From contig SUXC01000001.1 in the NCBI GenBank assembly GCA_015061165.1, positions 124,001-188,000 on the forward strand: 64,000 bases of DNA, written 5' to 3'. The position numbers and the translations under genes are program-made. Each line of letters starts with the position of its first letter. The stretch's first letter is position 1. This stretch comes from Bacteroidales bacterium. GTDB lineage: Bacteria > Bacteroidota > Bacteroidia > Bacteroidales > Paludibacteraceae. This document shows positions 55,880 through 64,000 of this stretch, in pieces. Below the pieces are notes generated by a model. The model did no database searches. It was given only the letters and a program-made list of their open reading frames with translations, and was not told the DNA's origin.

Positions 55880-58474
55880 ATGACAAGCAAAGAAATTCGA
55901 CAATCCTTTTTGGATTATTTTGAGAAGAAGGGACACAAGATTGTACCTTCAGCACCCATGGTCATCAAAGATGACCCAACACTGATGTTTACCAATGCAG
56001 GTATGAACCCATGGAAGGGTATCATCCTCGGTAATGACCCTATACAATATCCTCGCGTAGCGGACTCGCAGAAGTGCCTGCGCGTGAGCGGTAAGCACAA
56101 CGACCTGGAGGAAGTAGGTCATGACACCTACCACCACACCATGTTCGAGATGCTCGGCAACTGGTCGTTTGGCGATTACTTCAAAGCGGGCGCCATTGAC
56201 TTCGCATGGGAGTACCTCGTTGATGTGCTGAAACTTGACCCAAAGAACCTCTACGTAACAGTATTCGAAGGTTCACCAGAAGAGGGCATCGAGCGCGACA
56301 ACGAGGCAGCAGAGATTTGGGCTAAGCACTTGCCTGCCGACCATATTCTCAATGGCAACAAGCACGACAACTTCTGGGAGATGGGCGATACAGGTCCTTG
56401 TGGTCCTTGCTCCGAGATCCATGTGGATAGCCGTAGTGAGGAGGAGAAAGCGGCTCTCTCTGGTCGTGAACTGGTGAACAAAGACCACCCACAAGTGATT
56501 GAGATTTGGAACCTCGTGTTCATGCAATACAACCGCAAAGCCGATGGCTCGCTTGACACCTTGCCAAATAAAGTGATTGACACAGGTATGGGCTTCGAGC
56601 GTTTGGTGCGCACCATGCAAGGCAAACAGTCGAACTACGACACCGATGTCTTCCAACCGATGCTGAAGAAGATTGGCGAGATTTGTGGTTCGGAATACGG
56701 CAAAGAGGAGAAAGTGGATGTGGCGATGCGCGTGATTGCCGACCATATCCGTACTATCGCCTTCGCTATTGCTGATGGACAATTGCCAAGCAACGAGAAG
56801 GCAGGTTATGTGATTCGCCGAATCTTGCGCCGTGCAGTACGCTATGGCTACACCTTCCTCGGACAACGCGAGGCGTTTATGTACAAACTGGTGCCACAAC
56901 TCATTGCCGACATGGGCGAGGCATATCCCGAATTGGTGAAGCAAGAGGCACAAATTACCCCTGTAATCAAGAGCGAGGAGGACGGTTTCCTCCGCACATT
57001 GGACAAGGGTATCACGCTACTCGACAAACTGATGAAAGAGGCGAAAGGCAAAGAGATTTCGGGTGTGGATGTGTTCACATTGAAAGATACATACGGTTTC
57101 CCTCTTGACCTTACTCAATTGATTTTGAGCGAGAACGGCTTTACCACCAATGAGGAAGAGTACAACAAGGCATTGGAGCACCAAAAAGAGATGGGTCGCC
57201 AAGCCAACAAACAAGAACTGGGTGACTGGGTAGTGATTAGCGAAGGTGAGACAGAGTTTGATGGATACGACGTGCTGCAATGCGAGACACAAGTGTTGCG
57301 CTATCGCAAAGTGAACCAAAAAGGCAAAGAACTCTATCAAGTAGTGCTCAGCCAAACACCATTCTACGCTGAGATGGGTGGTGAGGTAGGCGATTCGGGT
57401 ACATTGGGCAATGTGCGCGTGTTGGATACCAAACGTGAGAACAATCTGGCAGTACACCTCTGTGCGGAATTGCCTGAGAATATCAAGAGCAAGATGATGG
57501 CTGAGGTAGATGTCGCTCGTCGTCAAGCTATTGCTTGCAACCACACTGCTACGCATATCATACACTACGCATTGCGTCAAGTATTGGGCGAGCATGTGGA
57601 GCAAAAAGGTAGCTACGTATCGGCAGACAGCTTGCGTTTCGACTTCTCACACTTCCAGAAAGTGAGTGCGGAGGAACTTCGCCAAGTGGAGATGCTTGCC
57701 AACGAGATGATTCGCCAAGACTTGCCTCTTGAGGAATGTCGTAATACCCCAATAGAGAAAGCGAAAGAAATGGGTGCTATGGCACTCTTCGGCGAGAAAT
57801 ATGGTGATGAGGTACGTGTCATCAAGTACGGCCCATCCGCAGAGTTGTGCGGTGGTTGCCACGTGGCAAGTACGGGTAAGATTGGTGCGGTGCGCATTGT
57901 GATGGAGACCAGTGTGGCTGCGGGTATTCGCCGTATTGAGGCAGTGACAGCAGCCAAAGCCGATGAACTCTACTACAAGCAAGTGGATATGATTGGTGGT
58001 CTGCGTGCGTTGTTCAACAACGCTCCAGACTTGGCAGGCGCTATTCGCAAAGCTATTGATGAGAATGCGGGCTTGAAGAAACAGATTGAGGCCTTCATGG
58101 CTGAGAAAGTAGAGCGTTTCCGCGATGAACTGATTGCAAAGGCAGAGGACTACAATGGCATCAAACTGGTTCGTGTAGAAGGCATTGTAGATGCTAACTT
58201 GCTGCGTAACGTGCCCATGTTGCTGAAAGGCAAGTTTACGGATGTGAAGTTCGCAGTAGTAGGTGCTACCGAATGGGAAGGCAAGCCCATGATTACTGTG
58301 GTACTGTCGCAACCATTGGTAGATGCAGGCAAAAACGCAGGTCAGATTATCAAGTCGGCTGCTAAGCATATCCAAGGCGGTGGCGGCGGTCAAGCATGGA
58401 TGGCTACCGCAGGTGGCCGCAATGTAGCAGGATTAGGTGCTGCTATGGAGGAAATGTTAGGGGCGTTGGTGTAA
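55880..58474 (+). CDS. alaS: Alanyl-tRNA synthetase
   Basis: [58 protein letters not shown]. Confidence 0.97.
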   Translation: MTSKEIRQSFLDYFEKKGHKIVPSAPMVIKDDPTLMFTNAGMNPWKGIILGNDPIQYPRVADSQKCLRVSGKHNDLEEVGHDTYHHTMFEMLGNWSFGDYFKAGAIDFAWEYLVDVLKLDPKNLYVTVFEGSPEEGIERDNEAAEIWAKHLPADHILNGNKHDNFWEMGDTGPCGPCSEIHVDSRSEEEKAALSGRELVNKDHPQVIEIWNLVFMQYNRKADGSLDTLPNKVIDTGMGFERLVRTMQGKQSNYDTDVFQPMLKKIGEICGSEYGKEEKVDVAMRVIADHIRTIAFAIADGQLPSNEKAGYVIRRILRRAVRYGYTFLGQREAFMYKLVPQLIADMGEAYPELVKQEAQITPVIKSEEDGFLRTLDKGITLLDKLMKEAKGKEISGVDVFTLKDTYGFPLDLTQLILSENGFTTNEEEYNKALEHQKEMGRQANKQELGDWVVISEGETEFDGYDVLQCETQVLRYRKVNQKGKELYQVVLSQTPFYAEMGGEVGDSGTLGNVRVLDTKRENNLAVHLCAELPENIKSKMMAEVDVARRQAIACNHTATHIIHYALRQVLGEHVEQKGSYVSADSLRFDFSHFQKVSAEELRQVEMLANEMIRQDLPLEECRNTPIEKAKEMGAMALFGEKYGDEVRVIKYGPSAELCGGCHVASTGKIGAVRIVMETSVAAGIRRIEAVTAAKADELYYKQVDMIGGLRALFNNAPDLAGAIRKAIDENAGLKKQIEAFMAEKVERFRDELIAKAEDYNGIKLVRVEGIVDANLLRNVPMLLKGKFTDVKFAVVGATEWEGKPMITVVLSQPLVDAGKNAGQIIKSAAKHIQGGGGGQAWMATAGGRNVAGLGAAMEEMLGALV

Positions 58475-58533
58475 TCTTCAGAAACCAATGTCCCACCTGA
58501 TTCCCGACACGCGAATCTCGAATTGAATAAAAG

Positions 58534-58965
58534 ATGAAAACCCTCACGGGGCGATTGCCCTTGAAATATCGTTCTGCTGCCCGTTTCGTGCTTGTAGGAG
58601 CATTGGGAACGGGATTGCAGTATGGTATATACTATCTGCTGTTGATGGTATTCCAACGTCGTTGGCCCGATGTTGGCATTTTGACATCGGTAGCATTCAC
58701 GGCGGGGTTTATCATAGAGATGGTGTGTAACTATTTCTTGACCAGTTTCTACACGTTCCGTGTACGTCCTACATGGAAGAACGCAGGCGGATTCCTATTC
58801 GGGCGCGCTATTAACTATGTGATACAACTGCTGTTCCTCAATCTCCTGATATGGTTGCACCTATCCGAAGAATTATCGGGAATAGCTGCGATAGCGTTGG
58901 CAGGAGTGATTAATTATTTTATCCTATTGCCTTTTTATAAAGATAAAAAGCGCGATATGCAATGA
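58534..58965 (+). CDS. GtrA-family membrane protein
   Basis: RFVLVGALGTGLQYGIYYLLL, four TM segments. Confidence 0.8.
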   Translation: MKTLTGRLPLKYRSAARFVLVGALGTGLQYGIYYLLLMVFQRRWPDVGILTSVAFTAGFIIEMVCNYFLTSFYTFRVRPTWKNAGGFLFGRAINYVIQLLFLNLLIWLHLSEELSGIAAIALAGVINYFILLPFYKDKKRDMQ

Positions 58966-58998
58966 TAAATTTCTGTCGCTCAAAAGACAAGAATCAAT

Positions 58999-59709
58999 AT
59001 GCTATATATCATCGCTCCTACTCATCGCCGTCTGGTATGGTACCTCGCTATGGAAGAGTATCTTGCTAAACATGTAGAGGAGGATACTTTTGTGACATGG
59101 GTGGTGTCGCCAACAGTGATATTTGGTCGCCATCAGGTGATGGAAGCGGAGGTGAATGTGGATTATTGTCGAGCAAATGGTATAGCCATGTATCGTCGCA
59201 AGAGTGGGGGAGGATGTGTGTATGCTGATGGGGGCAATCTGATGATGAGCATGATTTCGCCTAATAGGCATAGTGAAGTGGTCTTTCAGTCGTTCTTGGA
59301 TAGGGTGTCGGGCGTATTGCGCAAATGTGGTTTTGCTGCCGTCAAATCGGAACACAACGACATCATGGTGGACGGCATGAAAGTGTCGGGTAATGCCTGC
59401 TATGCGCTGCCTACGGGTACGATTGTGCATGGTACATTGCTGGTGAATGTGGATTTTGATGTGTTGCAGCAGGCAATTACGCCATCGGTGGAGAAACTCT
59501 CGAAGCATGGCGTACAGTCGGTGCGCCAGCGTGTGGCAAACTTGAGTCAGTATGCTGCGTTTGATACTATCAAATCGCTGGAGGCATTCAGGGCACACCT
59601 TATTGGCGCGTTATGCGTGCATGCGCGCGAGTTGAGCAAAGAAGAGATAGGAGTCGTTGATGAGATGGAACAATCCTATCTGGAACCGCAGTTTATTGCG
59701 GGCAAGTAA
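58999..59709 (+). CDS. lplA: Lipoate-protein ligase A-like protein
   Basis: WVVSPTVIFGRHQVMEAEVNVDYCRANGIAMYRRKSGGGCVYADGGNLMMSM. Confidence 0.88.
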   Translation: MLYIIAPTHRRLVWYLAMEEYLAKHVEEDTFVTWVVSPTVIFGRHQVMEAEVNVDYCRANGIAMYRRKSGGGCVYADGGNLMMSMISPNRHSEVVFQSFLDRVSGVLRKCGFAAVKSEHNDIMVDGMKVSGNACYALPTGTIVHGTLLVNVDFDVLQQAITPSVEKLSKHGVQSVRQRVANLSQYAAFDTIKSLEAFRAHLIGALCVHARELSKEEIGVVDEMEQSYLEPQFIAGK

Positions 59710-59764
59710 CTACGAATTGGGCTAATAGGTCTTATAGGGCTATAGGCTCATAATAAATAAGATA

Positions 59765-61426
59765 ATGAATTGGTTAAATAGTCTGTTTTTTGGTACGGGA
59801 GTACCTCACTCCATTTTTATTCTTACCATAGCGATTGCTGTGGGTATCTATCTTAGTCATAGGTTGAAGTTCAAGGGAATAACATTGGGTATCACATGGA
59901 TTCTGTTTTGTGCGATAGCCATGTCGCATTTCGGTATGCATTTGGATCCAGTAGTGGAAACGTTTGCCAAGGACTTTGGATTGATACTATTTGTGTATTC
60001 TATCGGTTTGCAGGTAGGTCCGAGTTTCTTCTCATCATTTGGAAAGGGTGGCATCAAACTCAATATGTTGGCCATCAGTATTGTGCTGCTGAGTTGTGTT
60101 ACGGCATATCTGATTCACCTGTTCTCGGGCGAGGATATAGCCACAATGACGGGTGTGCTGTTTGGTGCGGTGACCAATACGCCTGGTCTGGGTGCTGCGC
60201 AACAGGCATTTACTGACATTACGGGTGAAGTGAATCCGAATATCGCCAGTGGTTATGCTATGGCGTATCCGTTGGGTGTGGTGGGTATTATCCTGTCGCT
60301 CTTGGCTATGCGATGGTTCTTCAAGATTCGTTTGGATAAGGAGGAGGAGCGTTTGGCAGCCGAGAACGAGGTACAGAAGGAGATTGAGTATATCGACCTT
60401 TTGCTGACCAATCCGCAAGTAGAGGGTGCTAATATCCGCGATTTGAGTCAGTTGTGCCATTTCCACCTGATTGTTTCGCGTTTGGTGCGTCCTAATGGCG
60501 ATGATGAGTTGCCCGATGTGGATACGGTCTTGCATGTGGGAGATCGTATTCGTGTGGTAGTAGATAAGGAGAATGAGAAGAGTGTTCTCTTGTTGGGTAT
60601 GGAGACTTCATTGCCTACCGATCATAAGGCGCAAGCGCACCTGGTGTCGCGTCATGTGATAGTAACTAAGCCAGAGCTCAATGGCAAGCGCATTGGCGAT
60701 CTGAATGTGCGTGCCACCTATCATGTGTCTATCACACGTATCCGCCGTGCAGGTATTGAGCTGTTGGCTACGCGCGACTTGTACTTGCAATTAGGAGACC
60801 GTATGACCGTAGTAGGCGAGGAACGTGCGGTGGACAAGGTAGAAAAGTTGTTCGGAAACTCAACTAAGAAGTTGGATATTCCTAATTTGGCATCCATATT
60901 CTTGGGTCTGGCATTGGGTGTAGCAGCAGGTATGTTGCCTATTGCGTTGCCCGGTTTGGCACAGCCCTTTAAGTTGGGTATAGCAGGTGGCTCGCTGATA
61001 GTAGCCATATTGTTGAGTTGTTTCGGTCCGAAGATGCATATTGTGACCTATACAACCAGTAGCGCCAATCTGATGATTCGTGAGATAGGTATCGCCATGT
61101 TCTTGGCAGCGGTGGGCTTTGGCGCAGGTAAGACGTTTATACCCACATTGTTGGATGGAGGATATGCGTGGATTGGCTATGGCGTAATCATTACTCTTGT
61201 TCCGCTATTGCTGATGGGTGTGGTAGGACGTTTGTGGTTGAAACTGGACTATTTCACGCTGATGGGTGTGTTGGCAGGCAGTACGACCAATCCTCCTGCT
61301 CTGGCATACGCTACCACGGTGTCGAGTACCAACGACCGTGCTGCGGTGGCATACTCCACGGTCTATCCGCTAACCATGTTCCTGCGCGTGCTGACAGGAC
61401 AATTGATGATATTGCTGTTTGTGTAA
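59765..61426 (+). CDS. AspT/YidE/YbjL-family putative transporter with RCK_C domains
   Basis: FGLILFVYSIGLQVGPSFF, duplicated membrane halves, GANIRDL / GKRIGDLNVRATYHVSITRIRRAG central domains. Confidence 0.85.
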   Translation: MNWLNSLFFGTGVPHSIFILTIAIAVGIYLSHRLKFKGITLGITWILFCAIAMSHFGMHLDPVVETFAKDFGLILFVYSIGLQVGPSFFSSFGKGGIKLNMLAISIVLLSCVTAYLIHLFSGEDIATMTGVLFGAVTNTPGLGAAQQAFTDITGEVNPNIASGYAMAYPLGVVGIILSLLAMRWFFKIRLDKEEERLAAENEVQKEIEYIDLLLTNPQVEGANIRDLSQLCHFHLIVSRLVRPNGDDELPDVDTVLHVGDRIRVVVDKENEKSVLLLGMETSLPTDHKAQAHLVSRHVIVTKPELNGKRIGDLNVRATYHVSITRIRRAGIELLATRDLYLQLGDRMTVVGEERAVDKVEKLFGNSTKKLDIPNLASIFLGLALGVAAGMLPIALPGLAQPFKLGIAGGSLIVAILLSCFGPKMHIVTYTTSSANLMIREIGIAMFLAAVGFGAGKTFIPTLLDGGYAWIGYGVIITLVPLLLMGVVGRLWLKLDYFTLMGVLAGSTTNPPALAYATTVSSTNDRAAVAYSTVYPLTMFLRVLTGQLMILLFV

Positions 61427-61642
61427 CCTGAGTAAACAAATTTGATTACAGAATTGCTTATAAGAAGACAACAAAAACAACAATACCGCTTCGCCAACAT
61501 TGCTCAGCGGCACGGGAAAATACATTTATCAACAATTAAAACAATTAAAAATCAACAATGAAGACAATTACTCTCAGGCAAGCGCCAATGTTGGGCGCGC
61601 GCAGGAGTTGTCTATGTTGTCTTTAATAAGCATAACCCATTT

Positions 61643-62554
61643 ATGAGACGGTTTGTATTTTTACTGATTATTGGCTTGCCGCTGATGGTTTTGGCGGAGG
61701 TGATAACGATGGATTTGGCTACGGCTACGGATATAGCAGGTAATCCTATTACCTATTGTGCGGATTATGGTTTGGGCTATTATGATGGCACGGACGTATG
61801 GGATAGCACCTACAACGATAGTGGAGTGTGCCAATTCATATACACCAACGAGGCACGTTTTATGCTCTCGCACTTGCCCAGTCAGAACTCGTATGGAGGA
61901 CAGAGTTGGGAGGGCTTTACGCTGTCCCGCGTGTCGCAGGACACGGCTAACGTCTTTGGTTGTGTGGCGAATGGCGGTATTGCAGGCGAAGGTACGCCAT
62001 ACGTGATAGGCTATTTCTCGGATTGGGTGACAATGACCCAAGGATATTCGTCGAATATTATTCTCTTTGACCAAGAATACTATCCTGATTATGTATATAT
62101 TTGCCAAAACAGCAATACAATGAAGGCCATTACTGAGGGTGGGGTGTTCAATGCACGTGCGTTTACTGAGGAGGATACGTTGGCATTGATTATCAGTGCG
62201 ATAGATGGCTCTTTTCAAGAGATAGCTACCACCGTTTATTACTTAGCTGTGGATGGAGAGAAGAACAATGGTTGGGTGAAAGTGCCTTTGAACGCTTTGG
62301 GTAAAACGGCGGGGTTGAGTTTCCGCATGACTACTACCGATATGGGGCAGTTTGGTATGAATACGCCGATGTATTTTGCGTTGGATGCGCTGACGGTGAA
62401 TACAGAGTCTATCGCCAATAGCCTATATCCAATACCCAATAGCCCATTGCCAGAATCCAATTGCCAAAAGGTTATCCGCAATGGACAATTATTGCTCCTG
62501 CGCGATGGAGTGTGCTATACAATGATGGGAGGTATTGTTAATTTTGAATTATGA
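61643..62554 (+). CDS. Secreted DUF4465-like protein with C-terminal tail
   Basis: Signal peptide; SWEGFTLSRVSQDTANVF...PMYFALDALTVNTESI; tail KVIRNGQLLLLRDGVCYTMMGGIV. Confidence 0.65.
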   Translation: MRRFVFLLIIGLPLMVLAEVITMDLATATDIAGNPITYCADYGLGYYDGTDVWDSTYNDSGVCQFIYTNEARFMLSHLPSQNSYGGQSWEGFTLSRVSQDTANVFGCVANGGIAGEGTPYVIGYFSDWVTMTQGYSSNIILFDQEYYPDYVYICQNSNTMKAITEGGVFNARAFTEEDTLALIISAIDGSFQEIATTVYYLAVDGEKNNGWVKVPLNALGKTAGLSFRMTTTDMGQFGMNTPMYFALDALTVNTESIANSLYPIPNSPLPESNCQKVIRNGQLLLLRDGVCYTMMGGIVNFEL

Positions 62555-62674
62555 ATTATGAATTTTGAATTCGGAATTTTGAATTCGGAATTTGATTAGC
62601 TATGTAATGCCATTTGTGTTTTGGACATAAGTGGCGATTTTCTTTTCTCTAAACATTAAACAGTAGTGCACTTA

Positions 62675-62714
62675 CGGGGTTCCCGAAAACGCTCTCGTAG
62701 CGTTTTGGGGTGTT
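62675..62714. repeat. REP-like palindromic element, second copy
   Basis: CGGGGTTCCCGAAAACGCTCTCGTAGCGTTTTGGGGTGTT. Confidence 0.6.
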
Positions 62715-62912
62715 AGTAGCGCGTTCACTAAACAAAATTCCATTCAGAAGAGCAGTGGGGATTTTTTGTAAAAAGTAGCAATTATTAAGATTCGTTTCCT
62801 TTTCGTTTCTTGATCCGTTGCCCAATTTCACCGAGAGACAACCCTGAGAACTCCGAGAGAACTCCCCGAGACCGCCCAAACGAAAAAAGTGCGTTTTGTT
62901 AAGATTGCGACA

Positions 62913-62955
62913 AAATCGCCAGTTGTGTTTTCGGACACAAATGGCGATTTTTTTG
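62913..62955 (+). terminator. Terminator-like hairpin
   Basis: AAATCGCCAGTTGTG-TTTTCGGA-CACAAATGGCGATTTTTTT. Confidence 0.7.
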
Positions 62956-63020
62956 TGCAATATCTTGCGTATATCATAAAAATATAGTACCTTTGCAAAT
63001 TAAAATTCATAAATAGGAAT

Positions 63021-64000
63021 ATGAGAAAGATAAGATTATTACTAACACTCTTGTGCCTTTGGGTGGGACTGCTGCCCGCATTAGCGCAGTCGGTAACGAT
63101 AGTTAAGGAGATGCAAAAAAATCCTTATGCCAACGTCTTGGTCATGTACAAGAATGACTTTGGTAGTTTCGAGAAGCCTGATATGAGTATTACGTTTCCA
63201 TACGCGCTTATTCGTATGCAGTTGGAGGGTAATGCTCACGAGGTAAAGGCTGCCAAAGAGCGATTGACTTTGGACATGGGGCAGCTGACGGGTGTAGAGG
63301 CACGGGTTACTACCTACTCGAACCAGATACTATTCTTGCTGCGTGCTCCCCGCCATCCGATGATTTACATAGACGGTGGCGATGGCTGCGATCAGGTGCT
63401 ACTGAGCAATATGCAGCAGTTACAGCCTAATTGCTTGTATGATTGTACGGTAAGGTTTAGAGCAGAGAGGTCTATTGATGCAACAATTGATACTGTATTT
63501 GTAAATGCAGAATCACAAATCCATGAACTCCGTTTGCAAGTTGAGCCTGCGGATGCAAAGGTGGAAATAGTTATGCTCAATGGCATAAAACAAGAATGTA
63601 GTGTGGTAGATGGTGTAGCAGAACTGAAATTAGAAGAGGGAGAGTATCGCTATACAATCTCTGCGGAACACTACTATCCACAAGAGGGTGTGCTGTCTGT
63701 TCCTACTACTTCTACTGATATTGTCCTTTCACTTACTCCTAAAGTAGGTTGGTTGAGCATAACAAGTGATAGCACCGATTTAACAGATTTATCGGTTGAA
63801 GTGTTGCGTATGGTAGAGCCTGCGAATGGCAAGAAAATGACCAAAAAGGAAGTTAAACAAAACACTTCTATCCATTCTTTGCCTTTGCAACCTCTTTTAT
63901 GCGATACGGGTATCTATCAGTTACATATTGAAAAAAAGAAATACTTTGATTATAACCGCACAATCTCAATTAATGAGGGAGATAACATAGTCCTTTCTCC
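63021..64000 (+). CDS. Secreted PEGA-like domain protein (partial, runs off right edge; absent from the ORF track)
   Basis: Manual translation MRKIRLLLTLLCLWVGLLPALAQSVTIVKEMQKNPYANVLVMYKND...LRLQVEPADAKVEIVMLNG...LEEGEYRYTISAEHYYPQEG; TAGTACCTTTGCAAA promoter upstream. Confidence 0.7.
   Translation, partial: MRKIRLLLTLLCLWVGLLPALAQSVTIVKEMQKNPYANVLVMYKNDFGSFEKPDMSITFPYALIRMQLEGNAHEVKAAKERLTLDMGQLTGVEARVTTYSNQILFLLRAPRHPMIYIDGGDGCDQVLLSNMQQLQPNCLYDCTVRFRAERSIDATIDTVFVNAESQIHELRLQVEPADAKVEIVMLNGIKQECSVVDGVAELKLEEGEYRYTISAEHYYPQEGVLSVPTTSTDIVLSLTPKVGWLSITSDSTDLTDLSVEVLRMVEPANGKKMTKKEVKQNTSIHSLPLQPLLCDTGIYQLHIEKKKYFDYNRTISINEGDNIVLS

Noticed and set aside
57647-58393. 248-aa minus-strand ORF
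   Set aside because: Antisense to alaS with shadow-ORF composition.

Overview
The window appears to come from a Bacteroidales (Bacteroidota) chromosome: promoters match the TTTG-N19/21-TAnnTTTG type, a PorQ-like gene and T9SS-like C-terminal tails are present, and Bacteroidetes-type families recur. It has three parts. (1) From the left edge to about 26.4 kb is most of a temperate tailed prophage, mainly on the minus strand. It carries a portal-like fragment cut by the left edge, a HicAB toxin-antitoxin pair, head/connector genes, a phosphoribosyltransferase, major capsid protein, a ClpP-type prohead protease/scaffold, amidase, spanin-like lipoprotein, tyrosine recombinase, repeat-containing fibre proteins, a Toprim/SF3 primase-helicase, small early ORFs and an XRE repressor. 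(2) From 27.2 to 37.6 kb is a lipoprotein gene followed by a compact plus-strand operon: TolC-like outer-membrane protein, HlyD-like adaptor, TackOD1-like Cys-rich protein, processive GT2 glycosyltransferase, small secreted protein and NodB-like deacetylase. I read this as a candidate synthase-dependent polysaccharide production/export system, and it is the best candidate for an undescribed system. (3) From 37.6 kb to the end is housekeeping sequence (mnmA, pfkA, ispH, cmk, porQ, fumarase, dxr, rseP, rlmN, glyA, pdxA, alaS, lplA and others). Several of these genes contain short-unit repeats kept in frame. Other highlights are a candidate small RNA at 15.52-15.64 kb, a structured leader RNA at 2.97-3.20 kb, a possible non-coding RNA at 22.98-23.24 kb, iteron-like repeats beside the primase gene, and a pair of REP-like hairpins. 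No rRNA, tRNA or CRISPR array was recognised. All family assignments come from reading motifs by eye; no database search was run.
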